A DNA stretch of 6,332 nucleotides from positions 1 through 6,332 of the forward strand of contig CAPNGW010000145.1 in NCBI GenBank assembly GCA_948665105.1, in the 5' to 3' direction. The notes under the pieces were generated by a model. The model did no database searches and was not told the origin of the DNA. It saw only the letters and a list, made by a program, of their open reading frames with translations. This document shows, one piece after another, positions 1 to 5,492 of the stretch. Within the stretch, counting starts at the first letter, position 1; every line of letters starts with the position of its first letter. The position numbers were made by a program, and so were the translations under genes. Source of the stretch: an uncultured Lachnospiraceae bacterium. Lineage in GTDB: Bacteria > Bacillota > Clostridia > Lachnospirales > Lachnospiraceae.

Positions 1-665
1 TGGAGATTACCGAGACCATGGTACGCTCCGGCGCGGTGGATATCGTGATTGTGGACTCTGTGGCAGCGCTGGTACCCAAAGCGGAGATTGATGGCGATAT
101 GGGCGACTCCCACGTGGGCCTACAGGCCAGACTGATGTCCCAGGCACTGCGTAAACTAACTGCAGTAATCAGTAAATCCAACTGTGTTGTTATCTTTATC
201 AATCAGCTCCGTGAGAAGGTGGGCGTGATGTTTGGAAGTCCTGAGACCACCACCGGTGGCCGTGCATTGAAATTCTACTCCTCAGTACGTATGGACGTGC
301 GGAGAATCGAATCTCTAAAGCAGGCAGGGGAGGTGGTGGGCAACCGCACACGTATCAAAGTAGTAAAGAATAAGATAGCGCCCCCCTTCAAGGAGGCGGA
401 ATTTGATATTATGTTTGGCCAGGGCATTTCCCGGGAGGGAGACATTCTGGATTTGGCTGCCGGGTGTAATGTGGTGAACAAATCCGGTGCCTGGTACGCC
501 TACAACAATGAGAAAATTGGCCAGGGCCGGGAGAATGCCAAGCAGTTCCTGAAGGAAAATACCGCCATCCGGGATGAAATCGAAGCCAAGGTTCGCGCCC
601 ACTATAATCTGGGCGGAGAGGCTTCTGAGGCGGAAGTGCCAAATGATAAGGCAGACAAAGAATAA
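1..665 (+). CDS. recA: RecA recombinase, 5' end outside the window (partial)
   Basis: RecA forms ATP-dependent filaments on single-stranded DNA, catalyses strand exchange in homologous recombination and triggers LexA self-cleavage in the SOS response. The frame is open from base 3 without an initiation signal, so the gene begins upstream; about 220 C-terminal residues of a protein usually near 350 are visible. The Walker A P-loop is therefore missing. What remains is the Walker B strand (VDIVIVDSVAALVP), the DNA-binding loop L1 region (GDMGDSHVGLQAR), the FINQLREKVGVMFG and TTTGGRALKF stretch covering loop L2, and the C-terminal GQGRENAKQFLKEN segment. The protein ends in a short acidic, lysine-containing tail, as is common in the family. 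The ATG at 18 is internal and not the start. recX follows 12 bases downstream, so the two are very probably cotranscribed. Identity is essentially certain. Confidence 0.98.
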   Translation, partial: EITETMVRSGAVDIVIVDSVAALVPKAEIDGDMGDSHVGLQARLMSQALRKLTAVISKSNCVVIFINQLREKVGVMFGSPETTTGGRALKFYSSVRMDVRRIESLKQAGEVVGNRTRIKVVKNKIAPPFKEAEFDIMFGQGISREGDILDLAAGCNVVNKSGAWYAYNNEKIGQGRENAKQFLKENTAIRDEIEAKVRAHYNLGGEASEAEVPNDKADKE

Positions 666-677
666 GCAGGAGAAATC

Positions 678-1274
678 ATGCTGATAGAAAGAATTGAGGA
701 ATCCGGGAAAGGTAAGATAAAAGTATATCTGGATGATGGACGTTTCTTTGCCGTATACCGGAAGGAAGTCCGGGGACGGAATCTGGAGCCTGGAGCGGAG
801 CTGACGGAAGGGGAGCTTGGAGATATTTACAGCACAATCCTTGCCCCCAGAGCCCGCAAGCGTGCCATGCACCTTTTGGAACAGATGGACCGTACCGAGG
901 CACAGCTTCGGGAAAAGCTTCGGCAGAATGGTTATCCGGAGGACATTGTGGAGGACGCTGTCGCCTATGTGGAAAAGTTTCATTACATCGACGACCGCCG
1001 TTATGCATTAAACTACATACGGTATCGAAGTGAAAACCAAAGCCGCCGCCAGCTGTCTTTGAAGCTTTCAGCAAAGGGGGTGTCCAGAGACATTATTGAG
1101 GAGGCCCTTATGGAAGAGTGCGGCCAGGAGGACGAAACGCCAAAGATTCTAGGGTGGCTTAAGAAGAAGCATTACGACCCTGCTTCTGCCAGCTTGAAGG
1201 ACAGACAAAAGATATACCAGTTCCTTCTCCGCAAGGGGTTTCGTTCCGATGATATTCTGCGGGTGCTCTCTTAA
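678..1274 (+). CDS. recX: Regulatory protein RecX
   Basis: RecX binds RecA and modulates, usually inhibits, RecA filament growth and ATPase activity. The 198-residue product is a normal length for Gram-positive RecX. Residues 1-55 form the beta-rich N-terminal extension typical of Firmicutes RecX. From about residue 60 come the three-helix RecX repeats, with the diagnostic stretches RAMHLLEQMDRTEAQLREKL (62-81), YVEKFHYIDDRRYALNYI (97-114) and SRRQLSLKLSAKGV (122-135); a final repeat closes with RKGFRSDDILRVL. The ATG at 678 is preceded by AGGAG at 668-672 with good spacing. The gene sits directly behind recA, the usual arrangement, which implies coexpression with its target and SOS-linked control from a promoter upstream of the window. 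Its last codons form the left arm of a transcription terminator. Confidence 0.96.
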   Translation: MLIERIEESGKGKIKVYLDDGRFFAVYRKEVRGRNLEPGAELTEGELGDIYSTILAPRARKRAMHLLEQMDRTEAQLREKLRQNGYPEDIVEDAVAYVEKFHYIDDRRYALNYIRYRSENQSRRQLSLKLSAKGVSRDIIEEALMEECGQEDETPKILGWLKKKHYDPASASLKDRQKIYQFLLRKGFRSDDILRVLS

Positions 1275-1298
1275 ATCAGAGCACCCGTTTCCTTTTAT
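1260..1298 (+). terminator. Rho-independent terminator of the recA-recX unit
   Basis: A perfect 10-bp inverted repeat pairs 1260-1269 (CGGGTGCTCT) with 1278-1287 (AGAGCACCCG) around an 8-nt loop, followed by TTTCCTTTTATAT. The left arm is the last coding part of recX and the recX stop codon (1272-1274) lies in the loop. The stem is GC-rich and the tract T-rich although interrupted by two C residues, so termination is likely but may not be complete. Confidence 0.85.
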
Positions 1299-1306
1299 AT
1301 AAATAC

Positions 1307-1335
1307 TTGACATAAAGCAGAAAAAAGTATAAAAT
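1307..1335 (+). promoter_or_regulatory. Housekeeping (sigma-A type) promoter of rny
   Basis: TTGACA at 1307-1312 is a perfect -35 box. TAAAAT at 1330-1335 matches the -10 consensus at five of six positions with the optimal 17-bp spacer; an alternative TATAAA at 1328-1333 would leave 15 bp. The flanks are AT-rich. It lies just after the recX terminator, and predicts a transcript starting near 1342 and an rny leader of roughly 90 nt. Confidence 0.8.
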
Positions 1336-1348
1336 CAATATGTTGTTG

Positions 1349-1387
1349 TTTTCGTGTCCCAACGATACGACATAGGAAAAACGAAAA
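1349..1387 (+). other. Imperfect inverted repeat in the rny leader
   Basis: TTTTCGT at 1349-1355 is the exact reverse complement of ACGAAAA at 1381-1387. Inside it, TCC at 1357-1359 can pair with GGA at 1375-1377 across a small internal loop. It would form a weak AT-rich stem in the 5' untranslated RNA, just downstream of the predicted transcript start. No T-run follows, so it is not a terminator. A regulatory role is only inference; chance occurrence in AT-rich DNA is possible. Confidence 0.3.
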
Positions 1388-1420
1388 ATGTTTTACTATA
1401 TGTACAATGAAAACTAAATA

Positions 1421-1436
1421 AGGAGGTGCTCCTGTG
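1421..1436 (+). promoter_or_regulatory. rny ribosome binding site within a small palindrome, GTG start
   Basis: AGGAGGT at 1421-1427 is a near-perfect Shine-Dalgarno sequence seven bases before the GTG at 1434, and this fixes the rny start. The same bases form an AGGAG-GTG-CTCCT inverted repeat (1421-1425 with 1429-1433), so the ribosome binding site could fold into a 5-bp hairpin with a 3-nt loop. Whether this tiny hairpin matters for translation is unproven. Confidence 0.75.
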
Positions 1437-2981
1437 ACACAAATTATCATTGCTGTCATAATTACGCTGGTGATTGCCGTGCCTGTTACTTATCTTATCA
1501 CTGTAGCACACCGGAAGAGGGTTGCAGAATCCAAAATCGGAAGTGCGGAAGAGAAGGCAAGAGAAATAATAGACGAGGCTGTAAAAACTGCGGAGACAAA
1601 GAAACGTGAGTCTATGCTTGAAATCAAGGAAGAATCTATTCGTACCAAGAATGAGCTGGACAAGGAAATCAAGGAAAGAAGAAACGAAATTCAACGTAAC
1701 GAGCGCCGGATTTTTCAGAAAGAGGAAAATCTGGACAAGAAGCTGGAGGCAATCGAGAAAAAGGAAGCGGGATTTGCGGCAAAAGAGGAAGAAATCAACA
1801 AGAAACGCGCGGAAGTTTCCAAGCTGCATGAAGAACGTGTACAGGAACTGGAGAGAATCTCTGGATTAACCTCTGAACAGGCAAAGGAATATCTGTTAAA
1901 AACCATTGAAGATGATGTAAAACTTGACACTGCAAAGCTAATCAAAGAAATGGAAAACAGAGCCAAAGAGGAAGCTGGTAAAAAGGCAAAGGAATATGTG
2001 GTAACTGCCATCCAGAAATGTGCGGCAGACCATGTAGCAGAGACTACGATTTCTGTAGTTCAGCTTCCCAATGATGAGATGAAAGGGCGCATTATTGGAC
2101 GGGAAGGAAGAAATATCCGGACCTTGGAAACGTTGACGGGTGTGGATTTGATTATCGATGATACACCGGAAGCAGTTATTTTATCCGGTTTCGACCCTAT
2201 TCGAAGAGAAGTGGCCCGTATTGCTTTGGAAAAATTGATTGTGGATGGCCGAATTCATCCGGCAAGAATCGAAGAGATGGTAGAGAAAGCTCAAAAAGAA
2301 GTGGAGACCATGATTCGAGAGGAAGGAGAGGCTGCTACCTTAGAGGTGGGAGTACATGGAATACATCCGGAGCTTGTCCGCTTGCTGGGAAAGATGCGTT
2401 TCCGTACAAGCTATGGACAAAATGCTCTGAAACATTCAATAGAGGTCGCTCAGCTATCAGGCCTTCTGGCTGCTGAGATTGGCGTGGACGTAAGAGTAGC
2501 GAAAAGAGCCGGTCTGTTACATGACATCGGAAAATCCGTGGATCATGAGATGGAAGGATCACATATTCAGATTGGTGTGGACTTGTGCAGAAAGTACAAG
2601 GAATCATCTGTTGTAATCAATGCGGTGGAGTCCCATCACGGGGACGTGGAACCCACATCACTGATTTCATGTCTGGTACAGGCTGCCGATACTATTTCTG
2701 CGGCAAGACCCGGTGCCAGAAGAGAAACACTGGAAACATATTCAAACAGATTGAAGCAGCTGGAAGATATTACCAATTCCTTCAAAGGTGTGGACAAGTC
2801 TTTTGCAATTCAGGCAGGTAGAGAGGTTCGGATTATGGTAGTTCCCGAACAGGTCAGCGATGCAGATATGGTATTGCTGGCAAGGGATATTTCAAAGCAG
2901 ATTGAGACAGAATTGGAATACCCCGGACAGATTAAGGTCAACGTCATTCGGGAATCACGTGTTACGGACTATGCGAAATAG
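1434..2981 (+). CDS. rny: Ribonuclease Y (membrane-anchored endoribonuclease)
   Basis: RNase Y is the main decay-initiating endoribonuclease of many Firmicutes; it cuts single-stranded, AU-rich sites and is anchored at the inner face of the membrane. The 515-residue length is typical. Residues 3-24 form one N-terminal transmembrane helix. Residues about 30-200 are a long, highly charged Lys/Glu/Arg coiled coil used for oligomerisation. A KH RNA-binding domain follows, with the GRIIGREGRN signature at 218-227. The HD phosphohydrolase domain carries H334, the H363-D364 pair in LLHDIGK, and ESHHGD at 399-404. The C-terminal region (to residue 515) is the conserved family tail. Start is GTG behind a strong Shine-Dalgarno; initiating at 1434 preserves the whole membrane helix. 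It is transcribed alone, with its own promoter and a terminator at both ends. In B. subtilis rny also lies next to recA. Confidence 0.98.
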   Translation: MTQIIIAVIITLVIAVPVTYLITVAHRKRVAESKIGSAEEKAREIIDEAVKTAETKKRESMLEIKEESIRTKNELDKEIKERRNEIQRNERRIFQKEENLDKKLEAIEKKEAGFAAKEEEINKKRAEVSKLHEERVQELERISGLTSEQAKEYLLKTIEDDVKLDTAKLIKEMENRAKEEAGKKAKEYVVTAIQKCAADHVAETTISVVQLPNDEMKGRIIGREGRNIRTLETLTGVDLIIDDTPEAVILSGFDPIRREVARIALEKLIVDGRIHPARIEEMVEKAQKEVETMIREEGEAATLEVGVHGIHPELVRLLGKMRFRTSYGQNALKHSIEVAQLSGLLAAEIGVDVRVAKRAGLLHDIGKSVDHEMEGSHIQIGVDLCRKYKESSVVINAVESHHGDVEPTSLISCLVQAADTISAARPGARRETLETYSNRLKQLEDITNSFKGVDKSFAIQAGREVRIMVVPEQVSDADMVLLARDISKQIETELEYPGQIKVNVIRESRVTDYAK

Positions 2982-3002
2982 TCACATGCATGAAAGATGA
3001 GT

Positions 3003-3036
3003 AAAAAGAGGCTGCTGTGGTGGTCTCTTTTTTATA
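3003..3036 (+). terminator. Terminator downstream of rny
   Basis: AAAAAGAG (3003-3010) pairs with CTCTTTTT (3025-3032). The stem continues inward through GCTGC (3011-3015) and GTGGT (3020-3024) with three G-U wobbles, leaving the loop TGTG. A run of six T residues (3028-3033) provides the right arm and the U-tract. It starts about 20 bases after the rny stop and separates rny from the NUDIX gene. Confidence 0.75.
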
Positions 3037-3100
3037 TCAAAGGAAAGCCCCAGGAACCTGCCTTTGCTATAGAAAAATTCATTTCAGAAAGGAAGATTAG

Positions 3101-3637
3101 ATGGAAGCAATCAAAAGAATTAAGCGGGAATTAAAGCATCAGGGAGCTATTGTGGATATGTATTCAGACACTATGCTGCTTCCTGACGGAAAAACGGCCC
3201 ACTGGGACTATATTGAGCACCGCAAGGGCGCGGCTGCGGTGGTAGCCGTGCTTCCGGATGGGAAATTGCTGATGGTGCGTCAGTATCGCAACGCCTTGGA
3301 GCGGGATACCCTGGAGATTCCGGCAGGAGCCAGAGACAGCAAGGAGGAGCCCCATATTGTGTGTGCGGCCCGGGAGCTGGAGGAGGAGACTGGATACCGG
3401 TGTGAAAACCTGGAACACCTTATTTCCATCAAAACAACGGTGGCTTTCTGCAACGAGGCCATTGAGGTGTATGTAGCCCGGGATTTAATTCCCACAAAGC
3501 AGCATCTGGACCCGGACGAGTATGTGGAGCTGGAGGCGCACACCCTGGAAGAGCTGGTGCAGTGGATTTATCAGGGCAAAATCCAGGACAGCAAAACGGT
3601 GGCGGCAATTTTAGCCTACAAAAATAAGTATGAATGA
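3101..3637 (+). CDS. nudF: NUDIX hydrolase, ADP-ribose pyrophosphatase-like
   Basis: This 178-residue protein belongs to the ADP-ribose pyrophosphatase branch of the NUDIX family, which hydrolyses ADP-ribose to AMP and ribose 5-phosphate with a divalent metal. The N-terminal half forms the beta strands seen in NudF, including AAAVVAVLPDGKLLMVRQYR (44-63) and the TLEIPAG strand (70-76). The NUDIX box runs from G76 to Y99 and ends in RELEEETGY (91-99), whose glutamates bind metal. The box has one extra residue between G76 and R91 compared with the usual pattern. E119 in CNEAIEVYVA probably matches the downstream catalytic loop glutamate. The ATG at 3101 is preceded by AAAGGAAG at a workable distance. 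I see no convincing promoter in the 2982-3100 gap. spoIIM follows after 87 bases, an order I also recall from B. subtilis (nudF-spoIIM). Exact substrate is inferred. Confidence 0.88.
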   Translation: MEAIKRIKRELKHQGAIVDMYSDTMLLPDGKTAHWDYIEHRKGAAAVVAVLPDGKLLMVRQYRNALERDTLEIPAGARDSKEEPHIVCAARELEEETGYRCENLEHLISIKTTVAFCNEAIEVYVARDLIPTKQHLDPDEYVELEAHTLEELVQWIYQGKIQDSKTVAAILAYKNKYE

Positions 3638-3660
3638 TTTGAAACAGGCCTGCGTATAAT
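3632..3660 (+). promoter_or_regulatory. Possible sigma-E-like sporulation promoter for spoIIM
   Basis: GAATGATT at 3632-3639 and CGTATAAT at 3653-3660, separated by 13 bp, each match about six of eight positions of the B. subtilis sigma-E -35 and -10 consensus as I remember it (KMATATTT and CATACAHT). spoIIM is a known sigma-E target in B. subtilis. The element overlaps the stop codon of the upstream NUDIX gene and would give a 5' untranslated region of about 57 nt. The TATAAT at 3655-3660 lacks a fitting TTGACA at 17 bp, which argues against an ordinary sigma-A promoter. This is a candidate only. Confidence 0.4.
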
Positions 3661-3667
3661 CAAAGGA

Positions 3668-3698
3668 CAGCAACAGGCATTCCCTGTGCCCGCTGCTG
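3668..3698 (+). other. Interrupted hairpin in the spoIIM leader
   Basis: ACAGG (3673-3677) can pair with CCTGT (3683-3687), and CAGC (3668-3671) with GCTG (3692-3695), separated by unpaired bases. No T-run follows, so it is not a classical terminator. It lies between the candidate spoIIM promoter and its ribosome binding site; function unknown and possibly none. Confidence 0.25.
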
Positions 3699-3724
3699 CC
3701 AAATAAAACCAGGAGGGTGCAGGC

Positions 3725-4372
3725 ATGAATCAGATTGTTGAAAGATACTTCCATACTCCAAACGCAACAAAACGGACAGAAGAGAAACCGGCAGTCATGA
3801 AATATATCTGGCTGGCGGTTCTTTTGTGCTTTCTTGCAGGTATCGTGGGAGCAAACCTCATTGACCGGGAACAGCTTAACGGATTCGGGGTCTGGAATTC
3901 TTATTTTATGGAAAAATTCAAATACACGCCCATCCGTGGGGCGGACTTGTTTTACTACGTCCTTCGCCAGCGTCTTCCGGTGATGGGAATCTTGCTGCTG
4001 TTTACATTTACAGGCTGGGGAGTGGCTGCGGGCAGTATTTTTCTGGCCTGGCAGAGCTTTGCTGCAGGATTTTTAATGGCGGCATCCGTGGCGGTGTACG
4101 GCTTTAAGGGCATCCTGCTGATGGGTGGTGCATTTTTCCCACAGTATCTCATCTACATACCCTTGTATATTGGGATTATTTACCTGTCGGATTTCCTGAA
4201 GAAGCATACCGGAACCTGGGATAGCCGCAGCGTGCACAAGGGGAACCGCATGCGAAAAGCCTTTTTGCTTTTTGCCCTATGCCTGATGCTTTTGACCTTA
4301 TATGTTACAGGAATTTTTCTGGAAAGTTATATAAATCCATTTTTATTTAAAAAAATCTTAAAAATTTTTTAG
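3725..4372 (+). CDS. spoIIM: Stage II sporulation protein M
   Basis: SpoIIM is an integral membrane protein of the mother cell. With SpoIID and SpoIIP it forms the DMP complex, which remodels septal peptidoglycan so that the mother-cell membrane can engulf the forespore. The 215-residue product has about five hydrophobic segments: residues 25-45, 85-108, 109-130, 133-155 and 178-198. The C-terminus carries the family-typical ESYINPFLFKKIL ending next to the last helix. The ATG at 3725 has AGGAGGG at 3711-3717, seven bases away, a strong ribosome binding site. SpoIIM is conserved across endospore formers, so the gene marks the organism as a sporulator or recent descendant of one. A sigma-E-like promoter is suggested just upstream. 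The last codons are very AT-rich and run into the following intergenic region; no clear terminator is visible. Confidence 0.93.
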   Translation: MNQIVERYFHTPNATKRTEEKPAVMKYIWLAVLLCFLAGIVGANLIDREQLNGFGVWNSYFMEKFKYTPIRGADLFYYVLRQRLPVMGILLLFTFTGWGVAAGSIFLAWQSFAAGFLMAASVAVYGFKGILLMGGAFFPQYLIYIPLYIGIIYLSDFLKKHTGTWDSRSVHKGNRMRKAFLLFALCLMLLTLYVTGIFLESYINPFLFKKILKIF

Positions 4373-4531
4373 CACAATTTTTACCACATCTGGTGCTTAT
4401 GAAAATACACCTGCCGACATCTTGTAGTTTTACAAAAAACGCCGAAAATACGGGAAAAATACCATTTGATTTTCTTGTAATATGTTATTATAATACATTA
4501 GTAAGAAAATTATGTAGCGGGGTTACAGATT
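4373..4531 (+). promoter_or_regulatory. spoIIM-xerD intergenic region with a strong xerD promoter
   Basis: TTGATT at 4466-4471 and a perfect TATAAT at 4489-4494 with a 17-bp spacer make a strong sigma-A type promoter; the transcript would start near 4501, about 30 nt before the xerD start. A perfect 10-bp palindrome, TATTATAATA (4486-4495), covers the -10 box and could be an operator or merely AT-rich coincidence. TTGTA (4422-4426) and TACAA (4431-4435) form a weak 5-bp hairpin. I see no gene and no convincing terminator for spoIIM. The ribosome binding site of xerD is poor (GCGGGG at 4517-4522). Confidence 0.75.
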
Positions 4532-5416
4532 ATGAATTATGAGTTGGCGGGCTTCATTCAATACTTAAAGGACATCAGACATACTTCTTTAAATACGGCT
4601 GTTTCCTATGAACGGGATATTAAGAAACTGTATGAATACCTGAGTACCCAGGGGATTACTCATGTGGGTCAGATTACAGCCACCAGTCTGAACTCCTATG
4701 TTCTTTTTCTGGAGAGAGAGGGGAAGAAGCCTGCCACCATTTCCAGAAGTATCGCCTCCATGAAGGCTTTTTTCCAGTACCTGTACAAGAAAAATATTTT
4801 AAGCCAGGATTTGTCTGAGGAGCTTCATGCACCCAAGATTGAGAAGACAGTGCCGGAGATTCTTTCCATGGAGGAAGTGGGAATGCTTTTGGAGGAGACC
4901 CGGGGGGACAGCCCCAAGGAGCTTCGGGACTGTGCCATGCTGGAGCTTTTGTATGCCACCGGAATCCGGGTGTCGGAGCTGATTGGCCTTAAGATGGAGG
5001 ACATTAATCTCAAGATGGAATATATCAAGTGCCAGGATGCCCACAAGGAGCGGATTGTGCCCTTTGGAACGGTGGCCAAGGAGGCGGTTTCCCAATATCT
5101 GAACCGGGGGCGGCAGGAGCTGGTGAAGGACCTGGGGAATCCCTGGCTCTTTACCAACTGCTTCGGACAACCCATGAGCCGTCAGGGATTCTGGAAGCTG
5201 ATTAAGGGGTATGGTAAGAAAGCAGGAATTCGTCATGAGATTACCCCCCACACACTGCGGCATTCCTTTGCGGCTCATCTGGTACATAACGGGGCGGACC
5301 TGCATGCGGTCCAGGAGATGCTGGGCCATTCGGATATTTCCACCACCCAGATATATACACGGATGAATCAGAGCCGGATTCGGGAGGTCTATGCAAAGGC
5401 GCATCCCAGAGGGTGA
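4532..5416 (+). CDS. xerD: Site-specific tyrosine recombinase XerD
   Basis: XerD, together with XerC, resolves chromosome dimers at the dif site near the replication terminus. The 294-residue length is standard. The N-terminal SAM-like core-binding domain occupies residues 1-100 (SLNTAVSYERDIKKLYEYL, then ATISRSIASMKAFFQYLY). The catalytic domain carries R146 in YATGIRVSEL, H240 and R243 in HTLRHSFAAHL, H266 in LGHSDISTTQIYT, and the nucleophile Y275; it ends in the usual AHPRG. Compared with the GKGNKER hairpin of E. coli XerD, the sequence here is QDAHKER (168-174), so D169 stands where the catalytic lysine is expected; K166 and K172 are the nearest lysines. The start is kept at 4532 because it gives the normal XerD N-terminus, although its Shine-Dalgarno is weak. 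It has its own promoter. The match with the XerD rather than the XerC subgroup is based on overall wording and on its place after spoIIM. Confidence 0.93.
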   Translation: MNYELAGFIQYLKDIRHTSLNTAVSYERDIKKLYEYLSTQGITHVGQITATSLNSYVLFLEREGKKPATISRSIASMKAFFQYLYKKNILSQDLSEELHAPKIEKTVPEILSMEEVGMLLEETRGDSPKELRDCAMLELLYATGIRVSELIGLKMEDINLKMEYIKCQDAHKERIVPFGTVAKEAVSQYLNRGRQELVKDLGNPWLFTNCFGQPMSRQGFWKLIKGYGKKAGIRHEITPHTLRHSFAAHLVHNGADLHAVQEMLGHSDISTTQIYTRMNQSRIREVYAKAHPRG

Positions 5417-5443
5417 GCCTGTAATGGGACACCGGCTGTTTTT
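5416..5443 (+). terminator. Weak possible terminator after xerD
   Basis: AGCC (5416-5419) pairs with GGCT (5434-5437) and TGT (5420-5422) with ACA (5429-5431), with a 2-nt bulge and a 6-nt loop. A short GTTTTT follows. The stem starts on the last base of the xerD stop codon. It is short and bulged, so readthrough into the nucleosidase gene is likely. Confidence 0.35.
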
Positions 5444-5492
5444 GAAAATTTCTCCAAAGTATGATTGGAAAATAAAGTGAGGGTACATAAGA

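Noticed and set aside
315..983. Long minus-strand open frame opposite recA and recX
   Set aside because: It is antisense to two certain genes, has no family-like motifs, is rich in Cys, His, Phe and Leu as expected of a reversed frame, and lacks a ribosome binding site.
1340..1375. Short leader ORF of 11 codons in the rny upstream region
   Set aside because: Its ATG coincides with the predicted transcript start, so it would have no ribosome binding site.
1335..1829. Minus-strand open frame opposite the start of rny
   Set aside because: It mirrors the charged coiled-coil codons of RNase Y, which read as Phe and Leu rich on the other strand; this is an artefact.
3045..3073. Promoter for the NUDIX gene with TATAGA at 3068-3073
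   Set aside because: The -10 match is poor and there is no -35 box at 16-18 bp, so I do not call it; transcription may come from partial readthrough of the rny terminator.
4464..4503. Possible dif-like site upstream of xerD
   Set aside because: The AT-rich stretch resembles the dif centre only through TAATAT-like words. The two 11-bp arms of a dif site are not recognisable, and the promoter explains the sequence better.
5442..5470. Promoter between xerD and the nucleosidase gene (TTGAAA at 5442-5447)
   Set aside because: No -10 box lies at 16-18 bp; the TATGAT at 5460-5465 is only 12 bp away.
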